DNA of 64,000 nt from Cranoglanis bouderius (GCA_023630585.1 CM042552.1:21275569-21339568); one strand, 5' to 3'; shown: positions 36,035-48,652, numbered from the stretch's first letter. The notes: generated by a model not told the origin, from the sequence alone. Numbers and translations: made by a program.

Positions 36035-39000
36035 GGATGTAAAAACACCACCGGTAAGTCTGTCTTTAACTTCTGATCTAATTAAATTAAAGACATGATT
36101 AAAAATGGAATATTTCTACACTCTCAGAAAAACATTCCTTAACTGCCTTTCCTTGTCCTTGGGGCAGTACCGTTATCTTTTATACCTTTACACTGTATAT
36201 TTCACCTGGTAATGTGGATATACAGTACCGACCTTTAAAAAAGATGTAAACAAAATGCACCCTTATTTTTCTAAGAGCGCAGTATTGATATTACAACAGA
36301 TTTTAACATTCAAATAAAATCCCAATAACCCAAGCGTCAAGCATCTTTTCTTTTCTTTTATTTATTTTACTTTTGAAACTGAACATTTACAGGCCAACAT
36401 CTGAACTCCAGACAAGAATCCATCGACGTTCAGTGCTATAATTACAACCATTTTCACCCAATCATTGTTTTATATAAGTTCTCTAAGAGCCTCTAATCAG
36501 TGTGTTTCAGGAGGCTCACGCTTCACATATAAAATAAAATATAGTTTACGGATAAATAAAGACACGCTAAAAGATTTTACATGTTGCCTGTAAAGAAACC
36601 CAAGACTGAAATTAAATTGTGTCTGTAAACTCCTCAACTTATTAAATGACATTTTCCGAATATTTCTTAGCCCAAGGTTGATATCACAGATCCTCGAGGT
36701 CACAGGCCTGTTTCCAGGGGTCGTGAGGTCTACACACCTGGGGTGGCTCCGCCTCCTGTTAGCGGACGTGGAAGTTACGGACCGCGACCCACTGCAGCAA
36801 CATCGAGACAGGTTCAGGAGGAGAAGAAGGAAATTATTGAGAGTGGGGGATGCATACATGCTTCAGAGGCAATGGTAAAGTCTATACTCTAATAATTATG
36901 CACATTTTAAATGAGCTTTTTCTCACAGTAACATTTCTGAGCTATACTTTGTTCTCAAATTGATTCTAAAGGAGAAATGTTGGTAAAAGTTTTAGTGACC
37001 CCACCTTTTCCTGAGGATTTGGTGTTCCAGGTTAGAATTTTGGTATTAAAGTATAATATAAACCCCAATTAACTCGAATGTTCAGTTTTCACTCATAAAA
37101 CATTAATTTAAAGAAACATATTTCTTTTTAGAAACATATTAGGTGTAAATCACCTTCCTCCAGTGTCCAGTATACATGATTACACAGATTTTAATTACTC
37201 AGTTAAGTGTAGCTCCTCACAATCCAACAGACTGAGTTTTAAAAAAGACTAACAAAAATGATTAGCTTTATTTTTTTGAAGCTTTTGTTCAGAGTTAAAA
37301 GGACCTAAAAGGTTTGTGAATATTTTACACACTGCAGGTATTTTTCAGCATTTATATTTAAACACTATTTTACTTTTTCACTGCTATGTTTAATGTAAGT
37401 GATTTTTAGGGAGAAAGTCCACATTTATTTGAATTTGCAGGCCAGTTTGCATAATTAAAGCATCTAAAAACCCTGCTATTGTTAATAATAATTTCTGCAC
37501 TACAGACTGAAAGTGTGTGGACAGGAGGACGAGGTGTGATTAGGTTTGTTTTCGTTGGTCCTGCAGGGTGTACTCTGTCCTACAGGCTGTGAACTGAAAA
37601 CAGCTTTGCTGAAGCAGGAGCTTGACATTAAACCTACGGTGGCTCAGCTAAAGAGAGACGTGGAAACTCTGTCACAGACCTCCAACTCCGTCTACAAATA
37701 CGTGGTGGATCTGACCTCAGAGGTCACAGAGAGACAGAGAATCAATGACGGTAAAGTGTTTTAATGTTAGATGAGTCTCGGTCGGATTAAAGTTAAACTC
37801 GGCTCGGCTAGTTAGCGATGTAGGAGATGACGAGTTTGGTGTCAGTGTGAAAGCTGAAGCTTTGGAAGCTGGTGTGTTTGAGCAGAGTGTACAGGTGAGG
37901 AGGTGAGAGAGAGAGAGCTGCACAGATTAAAGAACTAAAGCGCCGCCGCATCGCTCTCTTTAGGTAGAGATGATGCGAGGTCCCATTGCACCTCTATCAG
38001 AATGGCATTGTGGGTAAAAGAAAGTGAAAATATTGAACACTGCTGAAGATTACATGTCGAGTATGAAGATTTATATGCAAATCATTCAGGATGAAGTTTT
38101 CCTTTAAAATTCAAATATTAAAGAAAATTTTGAAACACAGGTTCAGTGACACAAAATGTAGACTACATATTCCTCTTTTGAATCTTTGAGGAACCACTTG
38201 TTAAAATATAATGTGTTTACTCACAGATATACACGTCACTAAACAGGTTTAACAGCAAATATATAAATTATACAATAATGTTCTCTAAATTCTCAGCTTT
38301 TCATTTTCACACATGTCCAGATATAAGGAAAATCTTGTATTATTAATATTATTATTATTTTTTTTTATCTCTGTAGGTAATGACGAGTTGGTTAATCGGT
38401 ACACAGATGACCTGGAGGTCCAGCATGTGTATGTGAAAGAAACTGTGGATGTCACATTTCCACAAAACATTAAAATCCTACAGGGAGTCCTGGAGAAACT
38501 GCGGGAGAAGATCCAGCGTCTGGAGAAGGCGGTGACTGCTCAGAAGGAGAAGTGTGCTGAACCGTGTGTAGTGTCCTGCCCCATCCCTGTGGTGTCTGGA
38601 AAAGACTGCGAGGATATTTTCAGGAACGGAGGAGAAACTTCTGAGCTGTATCTGGTGCGCCCAGAACCCTTACAACCACCTTACAAGGTCTACTGTGACC
38701 AGACGACCCAGAATGGAGGTACTCCGTGATGGAAAAACAGACAAGAGAAAGAGATTTCAGAAAACTAAACACCTTCAGTCATACTGTTCTTTATTTCTCA
38801 GGATGGCTGCTTATTCAGAACCGTTTGGACGGTAGCGTGGACTTCGGCCGGAGATGGGATGATTACAAGAGAGGTTTTGGAAACGTTGCGTTTGATGTTG
38901 GGAAAGGTCACTGCGAAACTCCTGGTAAGCTGTTTTTAAGAGAAGTTTGAGGACTGGCATGGTGGTGTAGCAGGTTGTGTTCTCACCTCATAGCTCCGGG

Positions 39001-40026
39001 GTTCTGATTCAGTCCTGAGCTCGGGTTAGTGTCTGTGTCCTGGCGTCCCATCCAGGATGTGTTCCTGCTTCACACCCAGCTTTCCTGGGATAGATTCCAG
39101 AACCACAGAGACCCTGACCAGGATAAAACATTTAGATGAAGATGAATGAATGATTGATATGTACTTTCTTTTGAGAAAGGGGTTTCATTTTTGTGCATTT
39201 TGTGTACACAGGTGATAGCTTCCTGACCTCTAATCTATGTTGGGTTTTTTGGTAATGTAGGTGAGTACTGGCTCGGTAATGACCGCATCAGTCAGCTCAC
39301 TAAGACGGGCCCGACTGAAGTCCTGATCGAGATGCAGGACTGGACAGGAACGAAGACATACGCTCAGTACCAGCAGTTCACTGTACAAGGCGAGGCTTCG
39401 AACTACATCCTGGCTGTGAATAAATACTCCGGCACGGCGGGAAACACCTTCCTCACTGGTGCAACAGAGCTGTTTGGTGTAAATCGCACCATGACCATCC
39501 ACAACGGCATGATGTTCAGCACCTACGACAGAGACAATGACCGATGGTGAGCATCGCTGTCCTTACAGAGAAGATAAAATTCTATGTTTATATATGATGT
39601 ATGAGTCACTTATATTTACTAGTTATTTATTATTTCCTATATAGTTATTTGGTTATTTTTTAACCAAACTATTTAATATTTGCACTGCAGCATCGAAAAA
39701 GGAATAGAACAGTTGGGGAAGTGCTGTTGTAGGAAAATAATCAATAATTATTTATGCATTTAATAATTATACAATATATATTCTTTTAACATATACAGGG
39801 TACCTGGTGACCCGTCTAAGCAGTGTTCGAAAGAAGATGGTGGTGGATGGTGGTATAACGCCTGCCATTCAGCCAATCCTAATGGCCGATACTACTGGGG
39901 CGGAGCATACACAAAGAACATGGCCAAACACGGAACAGATGACGGCGTGGTGTGGATGAACTGGAAGGGCTCGTGGTACTCACTCAAGGCCATCAGCATG
40001 AAGATCAGACCCTACTTTGCTCAGAT

Positions 40027-40030
<4 letters not shown>
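35828..40030 (+). CDS. fgb: Fibrinogen beta chain precursor
   Basis: Eight exons join in frame to 490 residues: 35828-35911, 36036-36053, 36671-36874, 37567-37750, 38377-38718, 38802-38924, 39261-39546, 39799-40030. A signal peptide (~1-18) is followed by an acidic fibrinopeptide B (N19-R43) and thrombin site R43|G44, exposing knob B GHRP. After a Pro/Arg-rich segment comes the coiled coil, bounded by CPTGC and CAEPCVVSC disulfide rings. A fibrinogen globular domain (~237-487) includes TYDRDNDRW (calcium region), EDGGGWWYNACH, GRYYWGG and the C-terminal KIRPYF. Beta pairs with alpha and gamma in the secreted hexamer and is polymerised into clots. Exon 2 is only 18 nt (DVKTPP) and is preceded by a 48-base CT repeat. 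Poly(A) signal AATAAA lies at 40125-40130. The gene is complete. Confidence 0.97.
35984..36031. repeat. (TC)n tract serving as pyrimidine tract of fgb exon 2
   Basis: 24 uninterrupted TC units end four bases before the acceptor AG (36034-36035) of the 18-nt exon 2. Confidence 0.95.
38948..39160 (+). repeat. SINE, fgb intron 6
   Basis: The head 'ggcatggtggtgtagcagg...tcatagctccggggttctgattc' is tRNA-like, and the body 'gtcccatccaggatgtgttcctgcttcacacccag' follows. The tail is 'gatgaagatgaatgaatga'. The fragment at 13140 is the same family. Confidence 0.7.
39695..39760. repeat. Partial foldback repeat, fgb intron 7
   Basis: 'ggaatagaacagttggggaagtgctgttgtaggaaaataatcaat' matches one arm of the hairpin family at 12614; the other arm is absent. 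Confidence 0.55.
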
Positions 40031-40072
<42 letters not shown>

Positions 40073-40149
40073 TCACTCTTCCTGTGTGAAATCTGTACTC
40101 TTATTCAGCAAATGCCATTTTGGAAATAAAAAAAGAAATAAAGATGAAA

Positions 40150-42590
40150 AAGATGTCGACATCAGTGAAATATGAAGGTAATAAGAACTGCATCAACTGT
40201 CAACATCCTGTTTATGTTCAAAATAAAATGTATTCTGTGTGAACATTAGATTTGGTTTGAATCTGATCATCTCAGCAAACAATATAATATTTTAACATTT
40301 CTGGTCCACGCTGCTTTCCTCTCTCATCTTCATGTCCATCACAGTACATGAGTCACTTCAACTCCATGCACTGGCCCCGTGAGCAGCGCGTCAGTAATTA
40401 CAGTACGTGTGTAATATATTCTATAACAGTGTAATAACAAAACTAAAGAAAGAAGCACAGATACAATAATGTACGCAGTCTGGATGTAGTTCAGTGGCTT
40501 TAAATCCTCACATATTATTATCAGAATGACTCACTGACTCCAAAACCATGAACACTCTCCTCAAAATAAATGATTCCCATCCAAACTCCACACACACTTC
40601 TCATATGAGCTTCGAAAACACACTGACGTGAATAACACCACCGCCGCTGTAGTAATAAATCACCCGTCGAGATCAGTCGAGATCAAGAGAATTACTCCAG
40701 CAGGAGTGAATAAGTCATCTGGTGAAAAACTACTGAATAATTACTTCACTTTACTTTAAGTGACTATTTTTTTTACATGTCTACAATTCACACAACTAAT
40801 CCCCAAACTCTTCTATATCTGAGGAACACATCTGTAAGCGATTACGTTACTGACCACGTGAGCAATGTGAAGTGAACACCAGCTCCATTATCAACAGTAT
40901 ATACAGAGCTAAAATTCCAAGCTACTGAACATCAAAGTGACATTTTAAGTTTAATACAGAGCTTTCATACCGAAAAACATCAAAAGATCTGGCTAGCGCT
41001 AGTCTAGCACGCTCAGCTAGCTAATGGTTTACCTGTACAAGTGCTGAAATTGTCGATATCTCTATGGGCTTTGTGTCGTATCATTTGCGGCTCAGTATCA
41101 CGCTGTTTCCTTTTAATTATTTAAAACTGAAGATAAACGCTGATGAATTGGGTCTCGTGAGTCTCCTCTGTGTTTCCTCATTACTGCTGCTGAATAAAGC
41201 TTTTAGTGTCTGAAGTGTAGACTTTCAGCTTTATTTGTAAAATCATATGCTTTATTTTAAAATGTGCACATTCTGTATTTTAGTTGTTTACAGGCTTCTG
41301 AGGTTAAATGCATTTTTTTTACTCATTTTTTAATGGTGATTAAAAATAAATGGAGTGAAGTTAAATGTTGTATTTTTTTTTTAACTCAAATAAAAGTACT
41401 ATAATTTATTTATACTAAAATTTTGTCACTGTTGTAGAGAACCATGTACTTAAGTCCTGTAATGAGAGTATATCAGTATTTTCCTCCCTTGAGTAACAAA
41501 ACACAGTTTTCATGCCGCATTTATCGACTAGAAAATTAGACAGAAATGCAATAATGTTTTTTACTGATATATATTTTTTCCTTCTAAATGGAAAAGAGGT
41601 GTTTGATATATAACATAATGAACATTCAAGAGACATGAATGAGAAAGTTGTAGAAGATATACCTAGTGCTTCATAACCGTGTTATAAATGCACTTCTGAT
41701 ACCTCTTTGAGTTTGATGCCATTAAGATCATTGACTTTGTGAAGAAGTGAACGATGCTTCCTGGTAGTTTTGAGTGTAAATGAAGTAAATAAACCTCCAG
41801 AAAGCTCAGATGACACCTTTATAGTAATGTATAGAAGTGTTTTGTGGGGTTTTTTTTGAGCCTCTGTCTGTGTTCATGCATTACTCTCTCATTTAATCAG
41901 AATAAGGAGCGTCTTACAGTAAGATTATGGAGAGGACTTGTTTTTTGGCAGATGTTAATCCAGTAAGCTGAGGATATCTTCCTCTGTTCTTGTGTTAGAG
42001 CTAGTTTATGATTGTTAAATAGTCGTACAGCCAGGTCCTGATGACTGATGTTTCTGATGCCCTGAATAATTTTCCCGTACTTCCTGTATCGACAGTATTT
42101 GGGAAATTTGGTGACAGATTTATTTTTCCAAACTGTGTAGATTGGAAGCTCCTTTTGTGTTGCTCTAATAAAATGTCGTTAATCCAAGCAGGTGAGTCCA
42201 AGTGGATCTAACCACATCTTTCATTATAATTATCACATTAATCACTGCAAACTTGGTTTAATTTAACAACATGGCTTCCGCACTCATTATTCAGAGTCTC
42301 AGCATCTGTAGCTTTGAGTCTGAGGTCTGATTGTGTACAAAAACTCTGAATACAGCTCGACATATTTACTTCTCCAACTTCAGTTCCTGAATGTATTTAA
42401 GCAAGTCTCATTTTATTTCATATTTGTACTTTATTTTTTTATACACAGCATATTAAAAACATATAGAGAAATATCTGTGTTTTGTGAAAGTTGAACAACT
42501 TTAATGTGACTTTTTAGTTGTTCATCAAAATAAAACAGCAGTATTCAAGTCATGATAAAAGTCCCACACGTATTTTTTTATGTTTCCGAT
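40150..42590. other. Gene-free region between the facing fgb and fga-like genes
   Basis: A (CA)n run lies at 40029-40070, just after the fgb stop. Beyond fgb's poly(A) signal I see no exon, RNA gene or named repeat. The stretch is AT-rich with T-runs near 41310 and 41370. Confidence 0.55.
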
Positions 42591-42719
42591 TCTCCATCAG
42601 AATTCCACATCTGCTGTTGAAGCTCATCCATCACCAACTGATTTTGCTCGATGTCCTCAAACTTTGTGAGGAGCTTTGAGTGGACGAAAGGTCATTTTCT
42701 GTTTCAGAGAAACATGAGG

Positions 42720-43929
42720 TCAGACGACAGGTTGCAGTTTGAGTTTTTTGTCCAAGGTAAATGTTTTTTGTTGTTTTGTGGAGGTCAAATCGAATGTGGC
42801 AATTTTGTCCCTCATTAATCTGAAGGTCTCATGATCAGGCACATGGTCAAAGGTTTGCTTGCATGATCCTTTGCACGCACGGAGTTTGATGTCAATGTCC
42901 ACCTAAACCCCAAAACCCAACAGACAAACAAGGCACATGGAACACAGAGCTAAAAACTCCACCAATCATTAGTCAGAATTTTAGATTAAACACAACTTGA
43001 TTATTCATTACATTTTAGAAAAGTCTGAACTTTTACCTCCAACTGGTGGATTTTATTGATCTGATCCTCAGTCTGTCTTTGGTACTTCAGTAGTTCTCTG
43101 GAGAGCTCTGTGGACTTTTTCCATAACAGTGTCAGGTTCCTGTGGAGCATCTCAGCGACCTCAGCGTAGCGCATTTCCTCCACTGTAAAGACGATCAACA
43201 ACCTTCAGTTTCATTACAAAGTTTCAAAATAAATTCATTTTTGTACACACATCAAATTTTATTCCTTATTTAGTGATAAGAAAAAGAATATTTACGCACT
43301 GTATGTTTTGACGATAATCTTCCTTTGCGCTTCGTAGAACTGAGCCATTTTATTCACTGTAGATGAAGATGCAGTTTTATATTGTTTTGTCTTTTCACAG
43401 ATTTTGCTGAGATGCTCATAAACGTCTCCGTCTGCCTCGTCAATAAAACCCTGCAGCCGACAGCCTGATGGACACGACAGGTCCTGCACACAAATCAGTT
43501 AAAACATTCAAATACTGGAGTCAATTTCATCCAGATCCAACCTCAACAGGTTTCTTATTAAAATAATCGTTTTGGTTTTAGAGAATGAAATTTAAAACAG
43601 TATTTCAATAAAAAAACACAGTATGATTATATGTGAAGAGAATTTAATGATTTATATGATTTATGAGATTTTCTTCCACACAAATTGCTAATATTATTTG
43701 TATCCAGCCTTATAGAGTGAATCTGCTGACTAATTTCACCTTTTACCTTTTACTTACAAAATATACATAAACAACATCAGAAAGAACACTGACCCCGATC
43801 TGGAACATGAGTTTAAACTCACCTCGTCCTCGTCGGTACACAGCGGGTATTTGTTCACTGGACACTGTCCAAGTCGTCTTTGGTAACCGGAGGGATTGCG
43901 TCGTTTCTGAGAACGAACTGACTCACACA
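42720..43929 (-). CDS. Fibrinogen alpha-like paralog, coiled coil only; first exon not found
   Basis: Four minus-strand exons (43929-43823, 43483-43300, 43182-43037, 42902-42720) keep the fga exon structure: exons 3 and 4 are 184 and 146 nt, exactly as in fga. The frame is open across all three junctions and ends in TGA after ~205 codons. The CPSGCRLQG ring and the distal ring DIKLRACKGSC are conserved, with a coiled coil between. Knob A (GPRP), the alpha-C region and the globular domain are absent: the last exon stops at LKLQPVV. Exon 2 reads CPVNKYPLCTDEDE where fga has CATEKDWPVCLDEQW. I cannot find a signal-peptide exon between here and fga, and exon 2 would need a phase-1 partner. It is either a short alpha-type chain with an unrecognised first exon or a young pseudogene; intact frames and splice sites favour recent constraint. 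Confidence 0.72.
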
Positions 43930-44242
43930 CTGAAACACACAAAACACAAACTTTAATATTTGAAGAATATATATATATATAAAAAAGGAATATAGATTCA
44001 AAATAGAATTATTCTGCATGTAGTTTATTGATGGTACTGTTATAAATTCATATATCTGTGCTTCTATATTAAACCTAAACCTGATATTTTCATTGCAAAA
44101 TTTATATTTTGGTGATTTGTTTTTTATTAAGAACATATTTGATCTCTGATTAAAATATCAGTATCATTATCACTGTATATAAAATTTACTACAATGAGTG
44201 AGTCAAATGCTTTGTCACTGTATAACTGTGCATCTTTTGGGA

Positions 44243-44245
<3 letters not shown>

Positions 44246-44290
<45 letters not shown>
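44246..44290. repeat. (AAT)n microsatellite
   Basis: A run of ~15 AAT units between the fga-like exon 2 and the 3' end of fga. Confidence 0.9.
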
Positions 44291-44291
<1 letters not shown>

Positions 44292-44428
44292 GTCACAGTC
44301 ATTATCATCATCCATATTAACCCAATTTATACAAATTTTCAAAGAAGGAAAGGGTTCATGATCACTCTTGCTTGTGTGATGTTTTTAAATAAAGAAATGA
44401 CACAAAATGAAGTGAACACATTTTTTTT

Positions 44429-44434
44429 TTTATT
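44429..44434 (-). terminator. fga poly(A) signal
   Basis: AATAAA on the minus strand, ~130 bases after the long-form stop codon of fga. It is the first such hexamer I find downstream. Confidence 0.7.
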
Positions 44435-44562
44435 GAAAACAAGACATCATTTACTTGTGCATTATTTCACATTGTGACAAATCCTGATCAAAACAAACAG
44501 AATTACCCGGACTTATTTTCATCATTTATATCTTTCCTGATCTCCTTCACTGATCTGAGAGA

Positions 44563-47494
44563 TCAGAGAGGCCTAATCTTCATTCTGACCACTTTAAGGG
44601 AATAATCAGCTGGTTTAAATGGCAGCCACACAACTCCATTCTCTACCTCATAGGGAATTTTGCTAGCAGGATCGTACTTCCCTGACTTGTAGTAAATCCC
44701 ATTAAGGTTGGCAGACTGGCAGTTATTGTACCACCATCCGCCTCCATAGATCTCAGCACAGTTCTCCTCCCACTTGTCATTATCCCTGTCAAACGTGCTA
44801 AACTTCATCCCAGCGTGTGAAAGGAAGGAACCCATGTTAGCTAGCCCCTGCACCAGAGCGTCTCCTGCATCTCCTGTGTAAGATGAGACACTTAGCTGGA
44901 ACCCCTCTGTCTCTGAGCCCACCTGGACGTTATATTCTGCATACGCCTCGTTTCCTGCCCAGTCTAACAGCTCCACTCTCAGAACACTTTCCTTCTGAGT
45001 GAGGAGATGTAAGATGTGGTTCCCAATCCAAACCTCGCCCCTTCCATGCTTGTCTATCTTCCCAAACCCAACCCGATACTCATCCCAAGTGCGGTTGAAG
45101 TTAACAGAGCCATCCTCCCTCTGCTGGATCAGAACCCAGCCCCCCAAACCTGTGGCCTGGTCACAGTAAAGCTCCACTACCTCCTCCGACCCGGCTGGCT
45201 TTACTTTGAACAGGCCGCTCTGATCGCCCATGGTGTGCTTCTGCTGGATATCAACACAATCTGAAAGGAGAGATCTGCTGATTAGCGCAAACGCTACACT
45301 TCAAATTGACTCTAATTGTTAATATTCCCCCAGTAATTAATAGAAGGTGTGCACTGGCCCTTTCATTGACAAAATATGACTGTACACAATTTTATAATTG
45401 TTTAGGGCACAGTAATTACAGTTATTCCAGTTCCAACCCAAACATCTTAACATTAAGATCTTAACATCTTCATTCTTAGCAGGAATGTAATGCTTTTTTA
45501 TTTCACATTTATCAGAGCTGATTTTTGTTTTTAAAAAATGGTTCACTTTTTGGTCGAGGTATGTGAGTGTCACTCGAGTGTACCTCCGCCAATAAAATCA
45601 GCTTTGCGATCGTCACGGGACTTCAAACTGCGAGCATGTAGGTCAGGAAGATCATCTTCTATGTCGCCACGTAAGAATGCCCCGAGGTCTTCACCAAAAT
45701 CAGGTGAAGAAGTTGACGTGATGCTCTTAGTGTCTGAGTGAAAACCTTTGCTCCCGCCGGTAATGATGGATTTGGAGGAGGAGGATGAGGAAGAAGTGAA
45801 GGTTGAGGAAAACTTACGATCCTGTCCACTAGAACCCAGTCCCTTAAAGAAGTCTCCACCAAACCCATCGAGTTCTCCATCACCACGGTTGAGTGCGGTG
45901 ATGGATTTTGAATCTCCGCCAGTTACTTTGACCGTGAAGCCATCAGCAGTCAGTTCTTTTCCATCTTTAGCTGCACTCAGAAGTTCTGCTTCAGAAAGGC
46001 CAAGTTTTCCAATGGTGTCACACCCTGGCCCACTTCTCACCGTTTCATACCTTTCCTGAACGCCATCTTTGGTGTGCGTTGTTATCTTGCGGACGGTCTG
46101 GGTGCAGCTGAGGGTTTGGGTGTCGATTTGTGAGGTAGAGATGGGTGTAGATTGACCCGTACCTGTGCTGACTTTGCTGACGGTGGCGGCCGTTTCTGCC
46201 GTGGAGCCCTCAGCCTCCAGGGCGAGCTGAAGCTGGCCCACATCAGTGAAGAAGGTCTTCCTCTGCGCGGCTCTTTCTGTGTCCGTGGTTCCAGCTTTGT
46301 AGATGGATGGCACGTGTACATCTTTCAGTGGCCTGCTCTTCAGTACCTTTAAGGAACTGACAGTCTCAACACTCTGGACCTTTATGGTATCAAGGCGGTC
46401 CAGCTGCTTTTCCAGAGCTTCGTAGCTCTCCTTGTCCACAGAGAAGTCCACATACCTGGCACAGGAACCTTTACAGCTGCGCAACTTGATGTCAATGTCA
46501 ACCTGTACCAAGAGAGAAGTGTAAGTGTGTGAACACGCCTCATTAATCAGATCACAATGTCCTTAAAACACATTCTAATTCAAGCTAAACATTTGAATAG
46601 ATGACACAGTGACACATAAATGGATAAATAAATGGATAAATGATTCAGTAAATATTCCAGAGCCACAGAACTTCAGGATATATCACTATCTCTAACACGC
46701 AGGACAAAATGATTACCTGTCTATTAGTTGGACAAGTAAATTCAGTAAATTCAGTAGGTTTTCATTTGGTGTTGAGTGCTGTAGCTCATGTGACTCGTTC
46801 TGCATCTCACCTGCTGCACTACACACACTGGCTTTACTAGTCGGAGTAATTACTGTACACAGACCACATACCATCTTTCAGAGTCAGGAGCACACAGGAG
46901 TCTCGCACTGCCTGAACTCGCTGAGAAAAATTAAACCAATAGCCAGAATCAGATAATAGCTCATAGCTGAAACTTTGGCCAGTGACTTGTTGTCAAGCGC
47001 ACAAATACAATCTGCTCCTTTTTCAGAAAATGATCGTGACTGGACAAGTCATTTCCTACGTGGGAATTTATACTCGTTTGTGTCTGTATTAATGCACTTA
47101 ACTAGCTCAACATTCTATATTATTTGATGTTAGCTACCACTTCTTATGTTTATCAGCCACTAACACAGGACTCAGCACCACACTGGAGATTTTACTTGCC
47201 TGGTGATCTGACTGATGAATATTTGATTTGAACTTTGAGTCATGGAAAATGATAAATATGATTTTATATTATCCTTAGACTTTACTTAAAAGTCAGACTC
47301 TTAATAGTGTACTTGTACTTTAATTTTTTTTTTTTTTTACCTCCAGGCGCTGTACAGTGATGAACTGGGTTTTAATTTGAGCTTTTACAGCCTCCAGCAC
47401 TCTCAGCTGACGGTCGATTTTAATCTTCAACTCAACAATCCTCTGCCTCAGCTGTTCAGCCAAAGAGGCATATCTGTTATCATTACCTGAAAGG

Positions 47495-47526
<32 letters not shown>

Positions 47527-48413
47527 GTGTCTGTTACTAGTCCAAAATTCAACTATTTAATTTTTTCTAAATAAAAAGTTGTACATAAATTTGATAATTA
47601 AACATAATTATTTATTATTTATTTATTATTATATATTATTATTTATTGAATGTATTTTGTCTCAATAATAACAGAGCAATTGAAGAAACTTGATGTAAAT
47701 TGAACTTTATAGTCTGTTGTGAATGAGTTCCTCACGGGTGATAACACACCTGCGTTGGAGACGAGCCGCTCTCTCAGATAGTTGTACGTATTTTTGGACT
47801 CCACATCAGTAGATCGGTGCAATTTTTTTCCCTCGTCAAGAAGCTTGCGGATCTTCTCAATCTTGCTGAGGAGCTCGTGGTCAGTTTGATCCAGAAGGCC
47901 TTGAATTCGGCAGCCAGATGGACATTTTCTACCCTGGGAGGATCACGAAATAAAAATACAGAATTCAGAATAGAAATTTAAACCAAATGATTTTCAGATA
48001 GTATTTTGGGTGGGAAATTTTCCAAAGAAACAACCATCAACTTCCTCCACAAAAAAAAACAAAAACAAAAACATCATTCTCAGATTTAATAAAGTGTGAA
48101 GGTCGGTCAGGATTCAGTAAAGAAAAGTGAGTTCATACCCATTGTTCATCTAAGCAGACTGGCCAGTCTTTCTCCGTGGCACATTTGTCAGCCTTGAAGC
48201 CAAGTTCACCAGGACGAGGGCCTCTAGGGCCCAGACCTCCAGACTTCTCCTCCTCACACTGAAAGCGAGAACGTGTATCATCATTATTTTCAGGAATTTA
48301 ATCTGTTATTAAACTGTATGATAAATACAGTAAGGCTGTAATTCAGAGTATTCACTCACCGAGGCAGAAAGTAAGAGCGCACACAGGCAGAGAAGAGAGT
48401 ACTGAAGCTTCAT
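44563..48413 (-). CDS. fga: Fibrinogen alpha chain precursor (alpha and alpha-E forms)
   Basis: Minus-strand exons: 48413-48360, 48258-48139, 47933-47750, 47486-47341, 46502-45584 (or on to stop at 45570), 45260-44563. Reading through exon 5 gives alpha, 478 residues. Using the donor GGAG|GTACAC at 45584 and exon 6 gives alpha-E, 706 residues. Both frames close. The signal peptide is MKLQYSLLCLCALLLSAS. Thrombin site R30|G31 exposes knob A GPRP. The coiled coil is bounded by CPSGC and CKGSC. The alpha-C region is Ser/Thr-rich, lacks the tandem repeats of human FGA, and has RGD at residues 374-376 and 446-448. The exon 6 globular domain contains STFDRDNDKWEENCAEIYGGG and ends KIRPL. Alpha pairs with beta and gamma in plasma fibrinogen. 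A cysteine (C19) sits in or next to fibrinopeptide A, which is unusual. An HNF1 site lies upstream. Confidence 0.97.
47494..47526. repeat. (CAA)n run, fga intron 3
   Basis: About ten CAA units. On the fga strand it is (TTG)n just before the exon 4 acceptor. Confidence 0.9.
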
Positions 48414-48532
48414 CTTTTACTTCTCTGTACAGACGACTGACTTTCTCTCGCTGAACACATCCAATATGAACGCTGGTGAGTGACTGACATCCTGACTCAC
48501 TGCTGACCCTCATGTCTCAACATCTACACCAT

Positions 48533-48545
48533 GTTAATGTTTAAC
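48533..48545 (-). promoter_or_regulatory. HNF1-type palindrome upstream of fga
   Basis: On the minus strand GTTAAACATTAAC is a near-perfect HNF1 palindrome (consensus GTTAATNATTAAC), 120 bases upstream of the start codon. HNF1 drives liver expression of mammalian fibrinogen genes. A (GA)n run follows at 48602-48649. Confidence 0.7.
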
Positions 48546-48603
48546 CATGAGGAATAACTCTGTGTTCTTCAACAGAGGACATGGGAGGATTGCCTTACTC
48601 TAC

Positions 48604-48652
<49 letters not shown>

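Noticed and set aside
43855..44136. Minus-strand frame with a hydrophobic stretch (FFIYIYILQILKFVFCVF) as signal exon of the fga-like gene
   Set aside because: It enters exon 2 in the wrong frame and meets a stop; the hydrophobicity comes from an AT-rich repeat.
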